Below, piece by piece: positions 1 to 10,510 of a stretch of DNA of 64,000 bases (the stretch's first letter is position 1; every line of letters starts with the position of its first letter). The DNA lies in NCBI GenBank assembly GCA_943787675.1, contig CALSNK010000005.1:1-64000 (forward strand). The letters run 5' to 3'. This DNA is from an uncultured Pseudomonadales bacterium (GTDB lineage Bacteria > Pseudomonadota > Gammaproteobacteria > Pseudomonadales > Porticoccaceae). The notes below the pieces were generated by a model. The model searched no databases. It had not been told where the DNA came from and worked only from the letters and a program-made list of their open reading frames with translations. Made by a program: the position numbers and the translations under genes.

Positions 1-2
1 TG

Positions 3-545
3 ACAGAGCAAACGCCTATGGCATGGCGCGGACCCATGGCATCCGGTGCTCTGCTGCAGCTATTGCAGCAGACTATGTGGGGTGAGCTCGATGTGTTGGT
101 GGTAGATATGCCACCAGGTACCGGTGACATTCAATTAACGATTTCCCAAAAGGCGCAGATTGCCGGCGCGGTGATAGTAACTACGCCTCAGGATATTGCT
201 CTGTTAGATGCCAAAAAGGGCATTGAGATGTTTCTCAAGGTGAATATTCCTGTGCTGGGTATTGTGGAAAATATGGCCATGCATATCTGCAGTCAATGCG
301 GCCATGAGGAAGCTATTTTTGGTGATGGCGGTGGCGTAAAGGTTGCTGATCAATACGCTACTAAGTTGCTGGGTAGTTTGCCGTTAGATCGCTCGATTCG
401 AGAGAATGGTGATAAGGGGTTGCCGTCGATGGTGTCTGATCCCAAGGGTGCGATAGCGCAGCATTATGGGCAGATTGCTGAGTCGGTGATTGCAGGGTTA
501 GAGGCTGGTGATAATAGTGCTGGGCCAGAGATTATTTTTCAGTAG
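3..545 (+). CDS. mrp: Mrp/ApbC iron-sulfur carrier ATPase (3' part)
   Basis: C-terminal half of a Mrp/NBP35-type P-loop ATPase that carries Fe-S clusters to apoproteins in the cytoplasm. The reading frame is open from base 3, so the N-terminus and Walker A lie outside the window. Visible motifs are WRGPM, VVDMPPGTGD (the switch/Walker B segment of the family) and the C-x2-C pair CSQC that bridges a cluster between two subunits. An internal ATG at base 18 is only a Met inside the conserved TPMAWRGPM stretch and is not the start. dcd follows, as in many Pseudomonas-like genomes. Confidence 0.93.
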   Translation, partial: TEQTPMAWRGPMASGALLQLLQQTMWGELDVLVVDMPPGTGDIQLTISQKAQIAGAVIVTTPQDIALLDAKKGIEMFLKVNIPVLGIVENMAMHICSQCGHEEAIFGDGGGVKVADQYATKLLGSLPLDRSIRENGDKGLPSMVSDPKGAIAQHYGQIAESVIAGLEAGDNSAGPEIIFQ

Positions 546-605
546 GGGATGGGCCGGTGGTTACTTATAACAACAATTAGGTCGCCCCGACGATACAGAA
601 ATGCT

Positions 606-636
606 GTCATCCCGACAGAGCGAAGCGACGGGGATC
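606..636. repeat. REP-like imperfect palindrome between mrp and dcd
   Basis: The segment begins GTCATCCCG and closes with CGGGGATC, so the ends pair as an imperfect hairpin with one bulged base. It resembles the other short palindromes in this window, which also carry a GTCAT/GTGAC flank. No gene is visible in the 220-bp gap around it. Confidence 0.5.
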
Positions 637-766
637 TTTCTCTGGCGTTCGAGGTGGCGGCGGTTTCTCTATTCTGAACCTCTCGAAGGATCTCTTGCCC
701 CGCCGCTGCAAATCGGTATCATACCGCCCCTGCTACATAATCAAATTCACATTGGAGTCACCGTAG

Positions 767-1333
767 ATGAGCATTAAGTCTGATAACTGGATTCGCCGTA
801 TGGCTGAGGAAACTCAAATGATCGAGCCTTTTGAGGCGGGTCAGGTACGTTATTCTGGTGATGATCGCGTTATCTCTTACGGCACTTCAAGCTACGGCTA
901 CGATGTTCGCTGTGCTGACGAATTCAAAGTTTTTACCAATGTGCACTCCAAAACTGTAGATCCCAAGAATTTTGACAGTGACTCTTTTGTCGATATGAAA
1001 GGCGACTACTGCATTATTCCACCCAACTCGTTTGCCCTCGCGCGAACGGTTGAGTACTTTAAAATCCCTCGCTCTGTATTGACGATTTGTTTAGGTAAGT
1101 CTACCTATGCCCGCTGCGGCATTATCGTTAACGTAACGCCGCTTGAGCCTGAGTGGGAAGGCCACGTAACGTTGGAATTCTCAAATACTACTAACCTCCC
1201 GGCGAAGATTTATGCCAATGAGGGTGTGGCGCAGATGTTGTTCTTTGAGTCTGATGAGGTGTGCGAAACATCTTACGCAGATCGCGGCGGCAAGTATCAG
1301 GGCCAGACGGGCGTTACGCTGCCTAAAACCTAG
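767..1333 (+). CDS. dcd: dCTP deaminase
   Basis: Converts dCTP to dUTP and ammonia, feeding dTMP synthesis; a cytoplasmic homotrimer related to dUTPases. At 188 aa it has the full family length. The motifs GKSTYAR (nucleotide binding) and [16 protein letters not shown], which carries the catalytic Glu, are intact, as is the C-terminal [12 protein letters not shown] segment. The start follows GGAGT about 8 bases upstream. Confidence 0.96.
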   Translation: MSIKSDNWIRRMAEETQMIEPFEAGQVRYSGDDRVISYGTSSYGYDVRCADEFKVFTNVHSKTVDPKNFDSDSFVDMKGDYCIIPPNSFALARTVEYFKIPRSVLTICLGKSTYARCGIIVNVTPLEPEWEGHVTLEFSNTTNLPAKIYANEGVAQMLFFESDEVCETSYADRGGKYQGQTGVTLPKT

Positions 1334-1390
1334 TTGGTGTTGCTCTGAGGACTGGTGTTTTCGTGCGGGTGGTGATTTATGAGGGCTATG

Positions 1391-1480
1391 GATTCCTGCC
1401 TTCGCAGGAATAACGGTCTGGCAGGCTACTCTCTTTACCTTATGTTATTCATTTCCCGTCATGCCAGCGCAGGCTGGTAT
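1391..1480. repeat. Two REP-like palindromes
   Basis: Two short hairpins with 8-bp stems and 4-base loops. The first, ATTCCTGC-CTTC-GCAGGAAT, lies at 1392-1411. The second, ATGCCAGC-GCAG-GCTGGTAT (one G-U pair), lies at 1461-1480. Both abut a GTCAT- or AACGG-like flank. They sit in the gap between convergent dcd and the DUF3014 gene and may also terminate transcription. Confidence 0.7.
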
Positions 1481-1536
1481 CCAAAAAACAATAACGAATA
1501 CACCGTAACAGCCAATTCGCTCGATCTAAGGGTCTT

Positions 1537-2397
1537 CTAGGGGTTAAGCAGAGCTTCTTTAAGCGCCATTGCTTGCTGCTGTATGCGCTGGGTATTTTCC
1601 GGCCCGGTACGCAGGAGCTGTTTTTGGAGAGGGAGTAATGCTTCTAAATCTGGGTCGGAAAATTTATAGGCTACGGAATCTCGGGTTAATTCAATGCGCT
1701 CTACGATGATAGGTGTGTCTAAAATATTATCGATTGCCTGTAATATGATGCCGTCCATCTGACGTGAACGATAGCCCATTTCGGCAAAGGCAGTTTCTAG
1801 CAATGGTCGTGTGAAGTGAAACATCTGGGCCATTGAGCTCATGTCTAATGCGGTGAGGATCGAGACTGTGCCGTTGTAGCGTTCGTAGTTTCCGGCGTTG
1901 AGCCAAATTATGTCGCCATCGCGATGAGTGGTGAAACTGCCCTCTGGCGCGGTGAGCGGAAATATTTTACCCTGGGTTACACCTCGGGCCAGCCCATCAA
2001 GGTAACTTGCGGAGCGTCTGATTAGGTCGTCGGTATTAAGCCAGGCTTTCATTTCGGCTTTGTGCTTCATTAATAGCAAACGCTCACGAACAAACTCATC
2101 GCTTTCATCGAGAGAGGGCAGCTTGGGTTGTTTGGTGACTGAGGGTGCTACAGGTTTTGAAACCTCTGCGGGTTCGGGCATGGGTGCAGGAACCGGTGGG
2201 GGTATAAATGCTTCGGGGACAGCCGGCCGTTCGATAGACGCCTGAGCTACCTGTTCGGGGATTACTTGATATTCATATTCTTCGTCATTATTTGATTGGG
2301 CCTGATAAAGCACACCACCAATAACGGCAATGGCGGCTAGGCTGCCAAGAATGAGAATAAATTTACTGGTACCCGATTTATTGCGTGCGCGTGTCAT
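1537..2397 (-). CDS. DUF3014-like membrane-anchored envelope protein
   Basis: 286 aa. One N-terminal membrane segment (about residues 12-32, FILILGSLAAIAVIGGVLY) is followed by a Pro-rich linker (residues 45-90) and then a globular domain opening with LPSLDESDEFVRERLL, which I recognise as typical of DUF3014. Function unknown. It overlaps the upstream DUF3108 gene by 4 bases (ATGA), so the two are probably translated together. The family name is from memory; the anchor-linker-domain layout is read directly. Confidence 0.7.
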   Translation of the reverse strand: MTRARNKSGTSKFILILGSLAAIAVIGGVLYQAQSNNDEEYEYQVIPEQVAQASIERPAVPEAFIPPPVPAPMPEPAEVSKPVAPSVTKQPKLPSLDESDEFVRERLLLMKHKAEMKAWLNTDDLIRRSASYLDGLARGVTQGKIFPLTAPEGSFTTHRDGDIIWLNAGNYERYNGTVSILTALDMSSMAQMFHFTRPLLETAFAEMGYRSRQMDGIILQAIDNILDTPIIVERIELTRDSVAYKFSDPDLEALLPLQKQLLRTGPENTQRIQQQAMALKEALLNP

Positions 2398-3140
2398 AGG
2401 TTTTTCTCAGTAACAGTCGCTAAAGGTAAAATAGGCTTATTGTTGATTTGCCCGTTTAGTATGTTCATCTGATGGCTATCACCATTCTCTATTTGTTCTA
2501 ACTTGACGGCTAAATAATCCCAGTCGGTTGCTAACCACATTACGGTCTGACGTTTTTCGTCTTCCCTGATGCGTTGCAATTTAACGGTATTAAGCGGGCC
2601 AATGGCCGTTTCTAATACTTCGTTGGCAACCACTTCGTAAACATATTGTTTCAGCTTTCCCCTTGAAATAACAGGATAGGCCAAAATCTCTTTACCGGAT
2701 TGCAGGTCCCGTCGCAGTTGCAGCTTGTGGGTAATAATATCAAAAAGCCCCGGGGTTACGGCAACGGACTTTTTCTCATCACCTTTACTGTACTGAACCG
2801 TATTATTGGGCCAATCAAAAATCTGACTTTCGGTACGTTTTATGCCGATAAGCGAGCGCTTATATCCGTACTCTTGGGGAATAATTTGTTGCTGATCTGA
2901 AAGTTTAAACAGCGCCTGCTCATCAATTTTTCCGAGGATGTTGCGGGCTTTTAATGTTTCACGATATTGGCCAGATTCGAGCTGCTCTAATCTATGAGTG
3001 GCTTCGATTTCCATACCATTGAATTCGGCGCTGTAGGTGGCGCTATAATTACTAAGAGGGTCAGCAGATACGCCTAGGAACAGGCTGCCCAGCAGCAGGC
3101 TGGTGATTAGGGTTAGAACTGTTTTTTTAAACAAAGCCAT
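2394..3140 (-). CDS. DUF3108 family exported protein
   Basis: 248 aa with a clear Sec signal peptide (KKTVLTLITSLLLGSLFLGVSA-type, cut near ADPLSNY) and a periplasmic beta-rich domain with YSATYSAEFNGM and TPGLFDIITHKLQLRRDL, features of DUF3108 proteins. Many members are encoded next to purN/purM in gammaproteobacteria, as here. Role unknown; probably envelope associated. Confidence 0.8.
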   Translation of the reverse strand: MALFKKTVLTLITSLLLGSLFLGVSADPLSNYSATYSAEFNGMEIEATHRLEQLESGQYRETLKARNILGKIDEQALFKLSDQQQIIPQEYGYKRSLIGIKRTESQIFDWPNNTVQYSKGDEKKSVAVTPGLFDIITHKLQLRRDLQSGKEILAYPVISRGKLKQYVYEVVANEVLETAIGPLNTVKLQRIREDEKRQTVMWLATDWDYLAVKLEQIENGDSHQMNILNGQINNKPILPLATVTEKNL

Positions 3141-3250
3141 AAATAAGAGTGCTCGGTAATGTTCTTGATGCTGTTAACTCTTGACGCCGTTAACTAGAGT
3201 GGCGCTAATGGATTTCTAAGGCGCTAATTATTATAGAGTAGCAAATCCCT

Positions 3251-3931
3251 TTATTGTTCGCTGGCCTGATTAAAAATTACGCCATTTTCGCCAAGTGGCT
3301 TGCCATCCAATACTGAGACACCAGCCTCCATAACCAGTCTGCCCTGACAAAACCACTGGGCTGCCTTGGGATAGATCTGGTGTTCATAACCCAGTACGCG
3401 CCCCGCCAAACTGTCGGCACTGTCGCCCTCTTCTACGGGCACTCTGGCCTGCAAAATAGACGGGCCGCCATCTAATTCTGGTGTGACAAAGTGTACGGTT
3501 GCTCCGGCCTCTTTGTCGCCGGCATCAATTGCTCGTTGATGGGTGTGTAGGCCAGGATAGGCGGGTAGTAATGAGGGGTGGATGTTAATAAGCTTGCCCA
3601 GAAAGCGGGTGACAAAATCTGGGGTTAGGATGCGCATAAAGCCAGCGAGCACCACAAGATCTGGATTAAAACTCTCGATTAGGTCGGCGAGATTTTCGTC
3701 GAATTCTTCGCGAGAATCAAAGGCGCGATGGTCGATGACTATGCCAGGAATATCGGCCTGAGCAGCACGCTCAAGGCCTTTAACACCGACTTTATTGCTA
3801 ATGACGGCGCTAACCTCTCCATGGAGGCTGCCGTTTTCACAGGCATCTATAAAAGACTGCAAGTTTGAGCCGCTACCAGAAATAAGCACGACGAGCCGTG
3901 CTTTTTTAGTGGCTGTCAGGCTTTCACTCAT
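3251..3931 (-). CDS. purN: Phosphoribosylglycinamide formyltransferase 1
   Basis: Third step of purine synthesis: transfers a formyl group from 10-formyl-THF to [17 protein letters not shown] is the phosphate-binding start, and [20 protein letters not shown] holds the catalytic Asn and His. The catalytic Asp follows in the TPELDGGPS segment. Its ATG overlaps the purM stop (ATGA), the usual purMN operon arrangement. Confidence 0.96.
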   Translation of the reverse strand: MSESLTATKKARLVVLISGSGSNLQSFIDACENGSLHGEVSAVISNKVGVKGLERAAQADIPGIVIDHRAFDSREEFDENLADLIESFNPDLVVLAGFMRILTPDFVTRFLGKLINIHPSLLPAYPGLHTHQRAIDAGDKEAGATVHFVTPELDGGPSILQARVPVEEGDSADSLAGRVLGYEHQIYPKAAQWFCQGRLVMEAGVSVLDGKPLGENGVIFNQASEQ

Positions 3932-4983
3932 TCAGCGAGTCCGAGTAGCTGCACCTGTTCCTGACCTTCTTTACTCTCTTCGATAGTGCCCAGAATAAAG
4001 GCCGTCTCGCCATTGGCCGTTAGGAAGTCGATAGCAGACTGCGCGGTTTCCGCAGGCACACAGATCACCATGCCTACACCACAGTTTAGCGTGCGGTGCA
4101 TTTCATGTTCGTCGATATTGCCGCCACGCTGTATCCAGTCGAAGACGGTTGGGCGTGTCCAGGCCTTGGTGTCGATGATGGCGGTGGCGTTGTCTGGCAG
4201 TACCCGTGGAATATTTTCTAATAGTCCGCCACCGGTGATATGGGCGAGAGCATGAACTGGCGACTGGGCAATTAAACCAAGTAGGGATTTCACATAGATT
4301 TTGGTGGGGGCCATCAGCAGGTCAATCAATGGTTGGCCATCAAGCTCTGTGGCAGCGGGATCGGTGCCTGTAACTTCCAGTACTTTGCGAATCAGCGAGT
4401 AGCCATTGGAATGAGGACCACTTGAGGCCAATCCAATCAATGTGTCGCCAACGGCTACTTTAGTGCCGTCGATCAACTCTGACTTTTCAGCAATACCAAC
4501 GCAGAAGCCGGCCAGATCGTAGTCGTCGCCTTCGTACATACCTGGCATCTCGGCGGTTTCACCACCAATTAATGAACAGCCTGACAGCTCACAGCCATCG
4601 GCAATGCCATTAACCACGGCTGCTGCCGTATCAATGTCGAGTTTGCCCGTGGCGTAGTAATCGAGAAAGAACAGAGGCTCTGCACCACAAACAATAAGAT
4701 CGTTAACGCACATAGCGACCAGATCGATACCAACCGTGTCGTGCTTGCCATGATCGAGGGCGAGGCGCAATTTTGTGCCTACGCCGTCGGTGCCGGAAAC
4801 CATCACGGGCTCGCGGTAACCTGTGGGCAATTCAAACAGCGCCCCAAATCCTCCGAGTCCTGACATTACTTCGGGACGACGGGTTCGTTTGGCTGCACCT
4901 TTGATTTTTTCGATCAGGGCATTGCCGGCATCAATATCAACACCAGCATCTTTGTAGCTCAAGGATTGAGTTTTTTCGGTCAT
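3928..4983 (-). CDS. purM: Phosphoribosylaminoimidazole (AIR) synthetase
   Basis: ATP-dependent ring closure of FGAM to AIR, the fifth step of purine synthesis. 351 aa, normal length. It has [13 protein letters not shown], the [12 protein letters not shown] motif and the [15 protein letters not shown] loop of the PurM/SelD-like ATP-binding family. First gene of the purMN pair and divergent from the DUF2066 gene, so their promoters share the 98-bp gap. Confidence 0.97.
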   Translation of the reverse strand: MTEKTQSLSYKDAGVDIDAGNALIEKIKGAAKRTRRPEVMSGLGGFGALFELPTGYREPVMVSGTDGVGTKLRLALDHGKHDTVGIDLVAMCVNDLIVCGAEPLFFLDYYATGKLDIDTAAAVVNGIADGCELSGCSLIGGETAEMPGMYEGDDYDLAGFCVGIAEKSELIDGTKVAVGDTLIGLASSGPHSNGYSLIRKVLEVTGTDPAATELDGQPLIDLLMAPTKIYVKSLLGLIAQSPVHALAHITGGGLLENIPRVLPDNATAIIDTKAWTRPTVFDWIQRGGNIDEHEMHRTLNCGVGMVICVPAETAQSAIDFLTANGETAFILGTIEESKEGQEQVQLLGLAE

Positions 4984-5081
4984 GGAAACGCTTCCTCTGT
5001 GGAGGGGGTATTTTAGAGACAGTCAGACTAATTTTCATTAAGCACTGGTACAATGAGGCAAATTAAATTGGAGAAAAGACG

Positions 5082-6149
5082 TTGAAACGGATATTTGCGC
5101 TGATTTTGGCCTGTTTTAGCCTGCATTCTCTCGCTGAAGAAGTTTCTGGCCTCTATAGTGGGTTGGTTCCAGTGGTTGATCAATCGTCAGAATCTCAACA
5201 GCAGGGTGTTCGCGAAGCGCTAAATCAGGTTCTGGTTAAGCTCACTGGCAACAGTAAAATTGTACAGTCCCCCAATGTGATTTCTTTTTCAACCAACCCA
5301 AATGCATTTGTTGCTGGGGTTGGTTTTCGCAGTTTGCCCGCATCGGATTCAACCGTCGAACCTGAAACTGGTCTTGAGGTCAGTTTTTCACGGAAGGGAA
5401 TAGACCAACTTATTCGTCAGGCGAAGCTGCCAGTGCTGCCCTCCAATCGCCCCAAACTATTGGTGTGGATTTTGCGAGATCACCCCAGTGAAGGTCGGGG
5501 CTTTATTAATGAATACACGGAAGCAAAAAGCTCACCGTCAATTTTAGAATCTTTTGATCGTGCCATGAAAGAGCGGGGCATGCCCTACATGCTGCCGGCC
5601 TTTGATCTTGAAGATCAGCTGTCCCTTTCCGTGAATGAGGCCTGGAGTCTGCGCGCTAATTTAATCGACGCCGCGTCTCAGCGTTATGAGGCCGATGGCT
5701 GGATTGCTCTCCGCTTTTACACCACGTCTTCTGGCGAGGTGCGTGGCGCCTGGTTGTATCAAGCTTCTGGCCGTCGTCAGTTGCAAGATTTCCGTTCCAG
5801 TTATGGCGAGCCCTTTATGGCTAGTGCCGTGAATGAGTTGGTTGATAGCCTGGCCGAGTCATTTACCTATGTTCCGCAAATTAGTACCAATGAGTTGATG
5901 GTGCAAATTAATGGTGTGGCCTCGTTTAAAGATTATGAATCGGTGCTGGCACTGTTTAAAAATCTGGAGCTGGTTGAGTCCTTGGATGTGCATGGCGCCG
6001 AGGCAGACCAGTTAACCCTTGCTGTGGATGCGGAGGGCGGTGCGGAATTACTACATTCGGCACTGGTGCGCAGCGGTAAGTTGCAGAGCCAAACCGATCA
6101 AGACGCGCTCTATACAGGGCAACTACAATTTAATTGGATACGCAAGTGA
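5082..6149 (+). CDS. DUF2066 domain exported protein
   Basis: 355 aa, starting at TTG with GGAGAA upstream. The N-terminus (KRIFALILACFSLHSLAEE) is a Sec signal peptide ending near LAEE. The body fits DUF2066: LYSGLVPVVDQSSESQQQ, then NQVLVKLTGNSKI. Proteins of this family sit divergently from purM in many gammaproteobacteria; their function is not known. It overlaps hda by 4 bases. Confidence 0.8.
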   Translation: MKRIFALILACFSLHSLAEEVSGLYSGLVPVVDQSSESQQQGVREALNQVLVKLTGNSKIVQSPNVISFSTNPNAFVAGVGFRSLPASDSTVEPETGLEVSFSRKGIDQLIRQAKLPVLPSNRPKLLVWILRDHPSEGRGFINEYTEAKSSPSILESFDRAMKERGMPYMLPAFDLEDQLSLSVNEAWSLRANLIDAASQRYEADGWIALRFYTTSSGEVRGAWLYQASGRRQLQDFRSSYGEPFMASAVNELVDSLAESFTYVPQISTNELMVQINGVASFKDYESVLALFKNLELVESLDVHGAEADQLTLAVDAEGGAELLHSALVRSGKLQSQTDQDALYTGQLQFNWIRK

Positions 6150-6847
6150 ACGGATTTCAACAATTAAGTCTGGCCATAGCGCTGGATGATCAGGCCACCT
6201 TCGATAACTTTTATGCACCGAATGGCACGCCTCAGCATATGGCGACGTTCCTGCTCAAAGATGACGGCCGCAAGTTTGCCTACTTGTTTGGTGCTGAGGG
6301 CTCTGGGTTATCTCATCTGTTGCAGGCCGCCTGTCAGCAGTCGGCTCTTGGTCAAAATGCGGGGGCCATTTACTTGCCAATGGCCGAGGTTAAGGACTAT
6401 CCGCCGGAGCAGGTATTAGAAGGGCTGGAGAATGCGCCGATTGTTTGTCTGGATGATTTAGACTTGGTGGCCTACAAACCAGAATGGCAGGAGCCACTGT
6501 TTCATTTCTTTAATCGCTGTCGCGATGGCGGCACCCGTTTAATTGTGTCGGCACATTTGGCACCGGATGAACTGGATGTGCAGCTGAATGATTTGTCCTC
6601 ACGATTAAAGTCTGGCGTTACCTTGCAAATGACAGATTACAAAGACTCCGATCGCCGACGGCTATTGCAGTATCGCGCTAACAGTCGTGGCCTGTATCTC
6701 TCGGATGAGGTAGCACTGTTTATGTTACATCGCCTGCCGCGGGATATTCGATTGCTGATGGGTGCGCTTGAGAAGTTGGACAGCGCGTCACTACAGGAAC
6801 AGCGACGCCTGACCTTACCTTTTGTCAAAACGGTATTGGATATTTAA
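6146..6847 (+). CDS. hda: Hda, regulatory inactivator of DnaA
   Basis: AAA+ protein that, with the beta clamp, stimulates ATP hydrolysis by DnaA to prevent re-initiation. Start chosen at GTG 6146, which overlaps the previous TGA as GTGA and gives MNGFQQLSLAIALDD. That N-terminus carries the QLSLA-type clamp-binding motif expected at the extreme end; a TTG at 6134 would add four residues. The Walker A is diverged (GAEGSGLSHLL); Walker B is VCLDDLDL, and the arginine-rich RLPRDIRLLMGALEKLD lies in the C-terminal helical domain. Confidence 0.92.
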   Translation: MNGFQQLSLAIALDDQATFDNFYAPNGTPQHMATFLLKDDGRKFAYLFGAEGSGLSHLLQAACQQSALGQNAGAIYLPMAEVKDYPPEQVLEGLENAPIVCLDDLDLVAYKPEWQEPLFHFFNRCRDGGTRLIVSAHLAPDELDVQLNDLSSRLKSGVTLQMTDYKDSDRRRLLQYRANSRGLYLSDEVALFMLHRLPRDIRLLMGALEKLDSASLQEQRRLTLPFVKTVLDI

Positions 6848-6902
6848 CCGAACGTTCTTTACCGGTTTTGTTTTAATCACAAAGAATGTCTTGCATGAGA
6901 AA

Positions 6903-7054
6903 GAACGTCACCTCAGTACGGGACTGTCACCTCAGCTTAGGAACGTTACTCTAGATTAGGAGCGTTACTCTAGCTTAAGAACGTTACTCTAGATTAGGAA
7001 CGTTACTCTAGTTTAAGAGCGTCACCTTAGTGCGGGAACGTCACCCCAGCGTAG
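6903..7054. repeat. Eight phased 19-bp tandem repeats
   Basis: Eight consecutive units of exactly 19 bp, beginning at 6903, 6922, 6941, 6960, 6979, 6998, 7017 and 7036. Consensus is GA[AG]CGT[TC]AC[TC]C[TC]AG.TTA[GA]. The middle units, such as GAACGTTACTCTAGATTAG, are most alike. The last, GAACGTCACCCCAGCGTAG, runs straight into GCTGGGG and so forms the left half of a REP-like palindrome. Together with the next two entries it fills the 417-bp gap between hda and sppA, which holds no gene I can support. Confidence 0.9.
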
Positions 7055-7162
7055 GCTGGGGCTGTTCCATAAATAGTAACTACTGTCTTACCAGCGAAGG
7101 CTGGTATCTATAGACCCCAGCCTTCGCTGGGGTGACGGGTATGCCTGCCTACGCTGGGGTGA
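7040..7162. repeat. Cluster of REP-like palindromes
   Basis: Hairpins in a row: CCCCAGC-GTAG-GCTGGGG (7044-7061), ACCAGC-GAAG-GCTGGT (7090-7105), ACCCCAGC-CTTC-GCTGGGGT (7114-7133), and an imperfect CCTGCCTACGCTGG form ending at 7162. They match the 8-bp-stem, 4-base-loop design of the palindromes near 1.4 kb and carry GTGAC flanks. hda and sppA converge here, so they may also act as bidirectional terminators. Confidence 0.8.
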
Positions 7163-7190
7163 CATTCCTGGGCTGGGGTGCCGGGTATGT

Positions 7191-7267
7191 AATTTTCAGC
7201 CCTGAGCGTCTTGTAATTTCAGCCCTGAGCGTCCTCTAAATTCAGCCCAGAGCGTTTTTTAAATTCA
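7191..7267. repeat. Three and a half copies of a 22-24-bp direct repeat
   Basis: Units start at about 7191, 7215, 7239 and 7262 and share AATTTCAGCCCTGAGCGTC, becoming shorter towards sppA. The final partial unit contains the sppA stop codon (TCA on the plus strand at 7265-7267), so the array has grown up to or from the gene end. Confidence 0.75.
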
Positions 7268-9115
7268 GAGCGGGCAGCTCTCGCAATACAGATAAATACC
7301 CCGGGGGTCAGTCAAGGTATCCAAAACCTGCAACGGCTTTAAAATCACCTGAGCCTGCTCACGCAAACTATTCGGCAACCAACTTTTAAGACCCAACCCA
7401 GCGACAGACGCACTAATGTTACTGCTCATCTCCATCAAAAGCTGTTCATACACAGTGAGAGGTTTACGGCGATAATCCACCTCGTACTCTGCGAGATTGG
7501 CCAGTTCAGCCGCCACTTTAATAGCATCATTTAAGTCGCCCAACTGGTCCACCAAACCTAGCGCCAATGCCTTTTCACCGGTCCAAACCCGACCCTGAGC
7601 AATTTCATGAACAGCAGCGGGGGTTGAGTTACGGCCGTCGGCGACTAGGCTGATAAAGCGGGTATAAATATTGTCCACGCCGGCTTGGAAAATCATTTTG
7701 CTCTGTTGGGTCATGGGGCGATCGAGCCGCATCATGCCGGCGATATCCGTGGTGCCAACGCCATCGGAATAAACTCCCAGTGCCGCGAGGGAATCTTCAA
7801 CGGTAGGGACTATGCCAAATACGCCAATGGAGCCTGTTAAGGTTGTGGACAGAGCCAGCACACGATCGGCATCGGCTGCGATCCAGTAGCCGCCAGAGGC
7901 AGCATAGCTACCCATGGACACTACCACGGGAATGCCCTTTTGCTGGGTGGCAGAAATGGCGTCGCGAATAATATCGGAGGCAAAGGCACTGCCGCCGCCA
8001 CTGTCGATACGCAATACCACAGCCTTAACTTCATCCTCATCCCGCAGTCTGGCAAAAATACTGGCGAGAGTATCGCCGCCAATGGTTCCCTCAGGCTGCT
8101 CACCATCAACGATGGAGCCCTTGGCCACGACCAGGGCCACTTTGTGGGCCTTAGCGGCGGCGCTGGTTCTTGAAGTGAGGCGGTTGTGATTGAGATAGGC
8201 CTGCATATTAATACTGTCGAACTCGCCGTCTGTGCCTGGCAGTACCTCATTGAGGTAGGCAAACATCTGGGTTCGCGTGGCAATTTGATCCACTAGGTTC
8301 TGTTGCTTGGCCAGTGCTGATGTGTCGCCATTCGCGGCCTGAAGTTTGAGGTGTAGATTGTTGGCGAAATCATCGATTGCGCCGTCGGGTAGGCCCCGCA
8401 GATGCTCTACCTGAGAGCTATAAAATTGCCATAACGAATCGACGAGTTCACGGCTTTCCTGCTTCACATTTGCCGACATATTGTTACGCAAAAAAGGTTC
8501 TACGGCACTTTTATAATCGCCGACACGAAATATATGCATATTAATATTGAGCTTATCGAGGGCCTCTTTAAAGTAGCTGTTGTAAAGACCAAAGCCGGTA
8601 ATGCTGACTGAGCCCAGAGGGTTGAGAAGAATCTCATCTGCATGGGCCGCTAAGAAATACTGCTGCTGATTAAAATTGTCACCCACCGCAATAATGGGCT
8701 TGCCACTTTTCTTAAAACGCAAAAGGGCGGTACTAATTTCTTCGAGTTTGCTGATACCACCACCCGCCATATAGTCGGTGTCGAGGAGCAGGTGAGTGAT
8801 GCGGCTGTCGATACGCGCGGTATCTAGGGCTTCAATAACATCTCTCACTAGGGTCTCGGAATCCTGCTGGGAATTACCCATAAAAATCTGATCGAAGGGG
8901 TCGGTGTAGGTTTTTTGATCAACCAGCACACCGCTTGGTGCCAAATAAAGGGCGCCTTTATCGGGGATAGGTTGAATGTCTTCGGCAAACATTCCCACAA
9001 TTACCATTAAAAACAAACCAACAAAAAGCAGGCTAAATAGGTAGCGGATACCCGTGACTATGTTTCCGATAAATCGAAAGAAGCGACGAATAATGCCTGG
9101 TTTTTTTTCACTCAT
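7265..9115 (-). CDS. sppA: Signal peptide peptidase SppA, 67-kDa type
   Basis: Inner-membrane serine protease that degrades cleaved signal peptides. 616 aa, the long two-domain form. One membrane segment spans about residues 18-42 (IVTGIRYLFSLLFVGLFLMVIVG-like). The N-terminal domain supplies the catalytic Lys in VGDYKSAVEPF and the C-terminal domain the nucleophile Ser in AASGGYW, the Lys/Ser dyad known from E. coli SppA. DUF2069 and wrbA lie upstream on the same strand. Confidence 0.95.
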   Translation of the reverse strand: MSEKKPGIIRRFFRFIGNIVTGIRYLFSLLFVGLFLMVIVGMFAEDIQPIPDKGALYLAPSGVLVDQKTYTDPFDQIFMGNSQQDSETLVRDVIEALDTARIDSRITHLLLDTDYMAGGGISKLEEISTALLRFKKSGKPIIAVGDNFNQQQYFLAAHADEILLNPLGSVSITGFGLYNSYFKEALDKLNINMHIFRVGDYKSAVEPFLRNNMSANVKQESRELVDSLWQFYSSQVEHLRGLPDGAIDDFANNLHLKLQAANGDTSALAKQQNLVDQIATRTQMFAYLNEVLPGTDGEFDSINMQAYLNHNRLTSRTSAAAKAHKVALVVAKGSIVDGEQPEGTIGGDTLASIFARLRDEDEVKAVVLRIDSGGGSAFASDIIRDAISATQQKGIPVVVSMGSYAASGGYWIAADADRVLALSTTLTGSIGVFGIVPTVEDSLAALGVYSDGVGTTDIAGMMRLDRPMTQQSKMIFQAGVDNIYTRFISLVADGRNSTPAAVHEIAQGRVWTGEKALALGLVDQLGDLNDAIKVAAELANLAEYEVDYRRKPLTVYEQLLMEMSSNISASVAGLGLKSWLPNSLREQAQVILKPLQVLDTLTDPRGIYLYCESCPL

Positions 9116-9139
9116 GGGAATTCCTTATCTGAAAACGAG

Positions 9140-9484
9140 TTATAAATTATTAACCTGTCGGATGCGTGCATATACCATTGCTGCGCAGAACAACACGACG
9201 CTCAACACCAGTTCGACAATATCCAATGTCGCTGGTTCGGCTACGCTGAGATTTTGTACGCCATTGTAAAAATAGAGTAGCACCACAAAGCCCATCCAGA
9301 TCAGTGTGCGCAGTTTATCTGCCAGCATGCCGGGAATAAAAAGTGCCAGGGGCAGCAAGCTGATAACGTAAATAATCCAGGGCGCACTTTGCAGCCACAG
9401 ATGCACTGCTAAGGTGAGCATCAGTAAAGTATAGCTACTGCGGGTTAAAAATCTGCTGATGGAAAGTTTTAGTTCTGTAGTCAA
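9140..9484 (-). CDS. DUF2069 membrane protein
   Basis: 114 aa with about four hydrophobic segments (around residues 16-31, 33-50, 57-74 and 86-106) and the family's LPLALFIPGMLADKLRT region. Small inner-membrane protein of unknown function, usually next to wrbA/arsC in gammaproteobacteria, as here. 24 bases separate it from sppA, so a shared transcript is plausible. Confidence 0.8.
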   Translation of the reverse strand: MTTELKLSISRFLTRSSYTLLMLTLAVHLWLQSAPWIIYVISLLPLALFIPGMLADKLRTLIWMGFVVLLYFYNGVQNLSVAEPATLDIVELVLSVVLFCAAMVYARIRQVNNL

Positions 9485-9501
9485 CGGAGTCTGCCTTGTT
9501 A

Positions 9502-10427
<926 letters not shown>

Positions 10428-10510
10428 GGACTATCCTTTTACGAGGCGTGGTAATAAAAAACGTTATTGTACGCCAAATTAACGTAAACCAAACAGAGAG
10501 GGACGACTCA

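Noticed and set aside
7040-7162. CRISPR array among the repeats near 7 kb
   Set aside because: Units are contiguous without unique spacers, and no cas genes are in the window.
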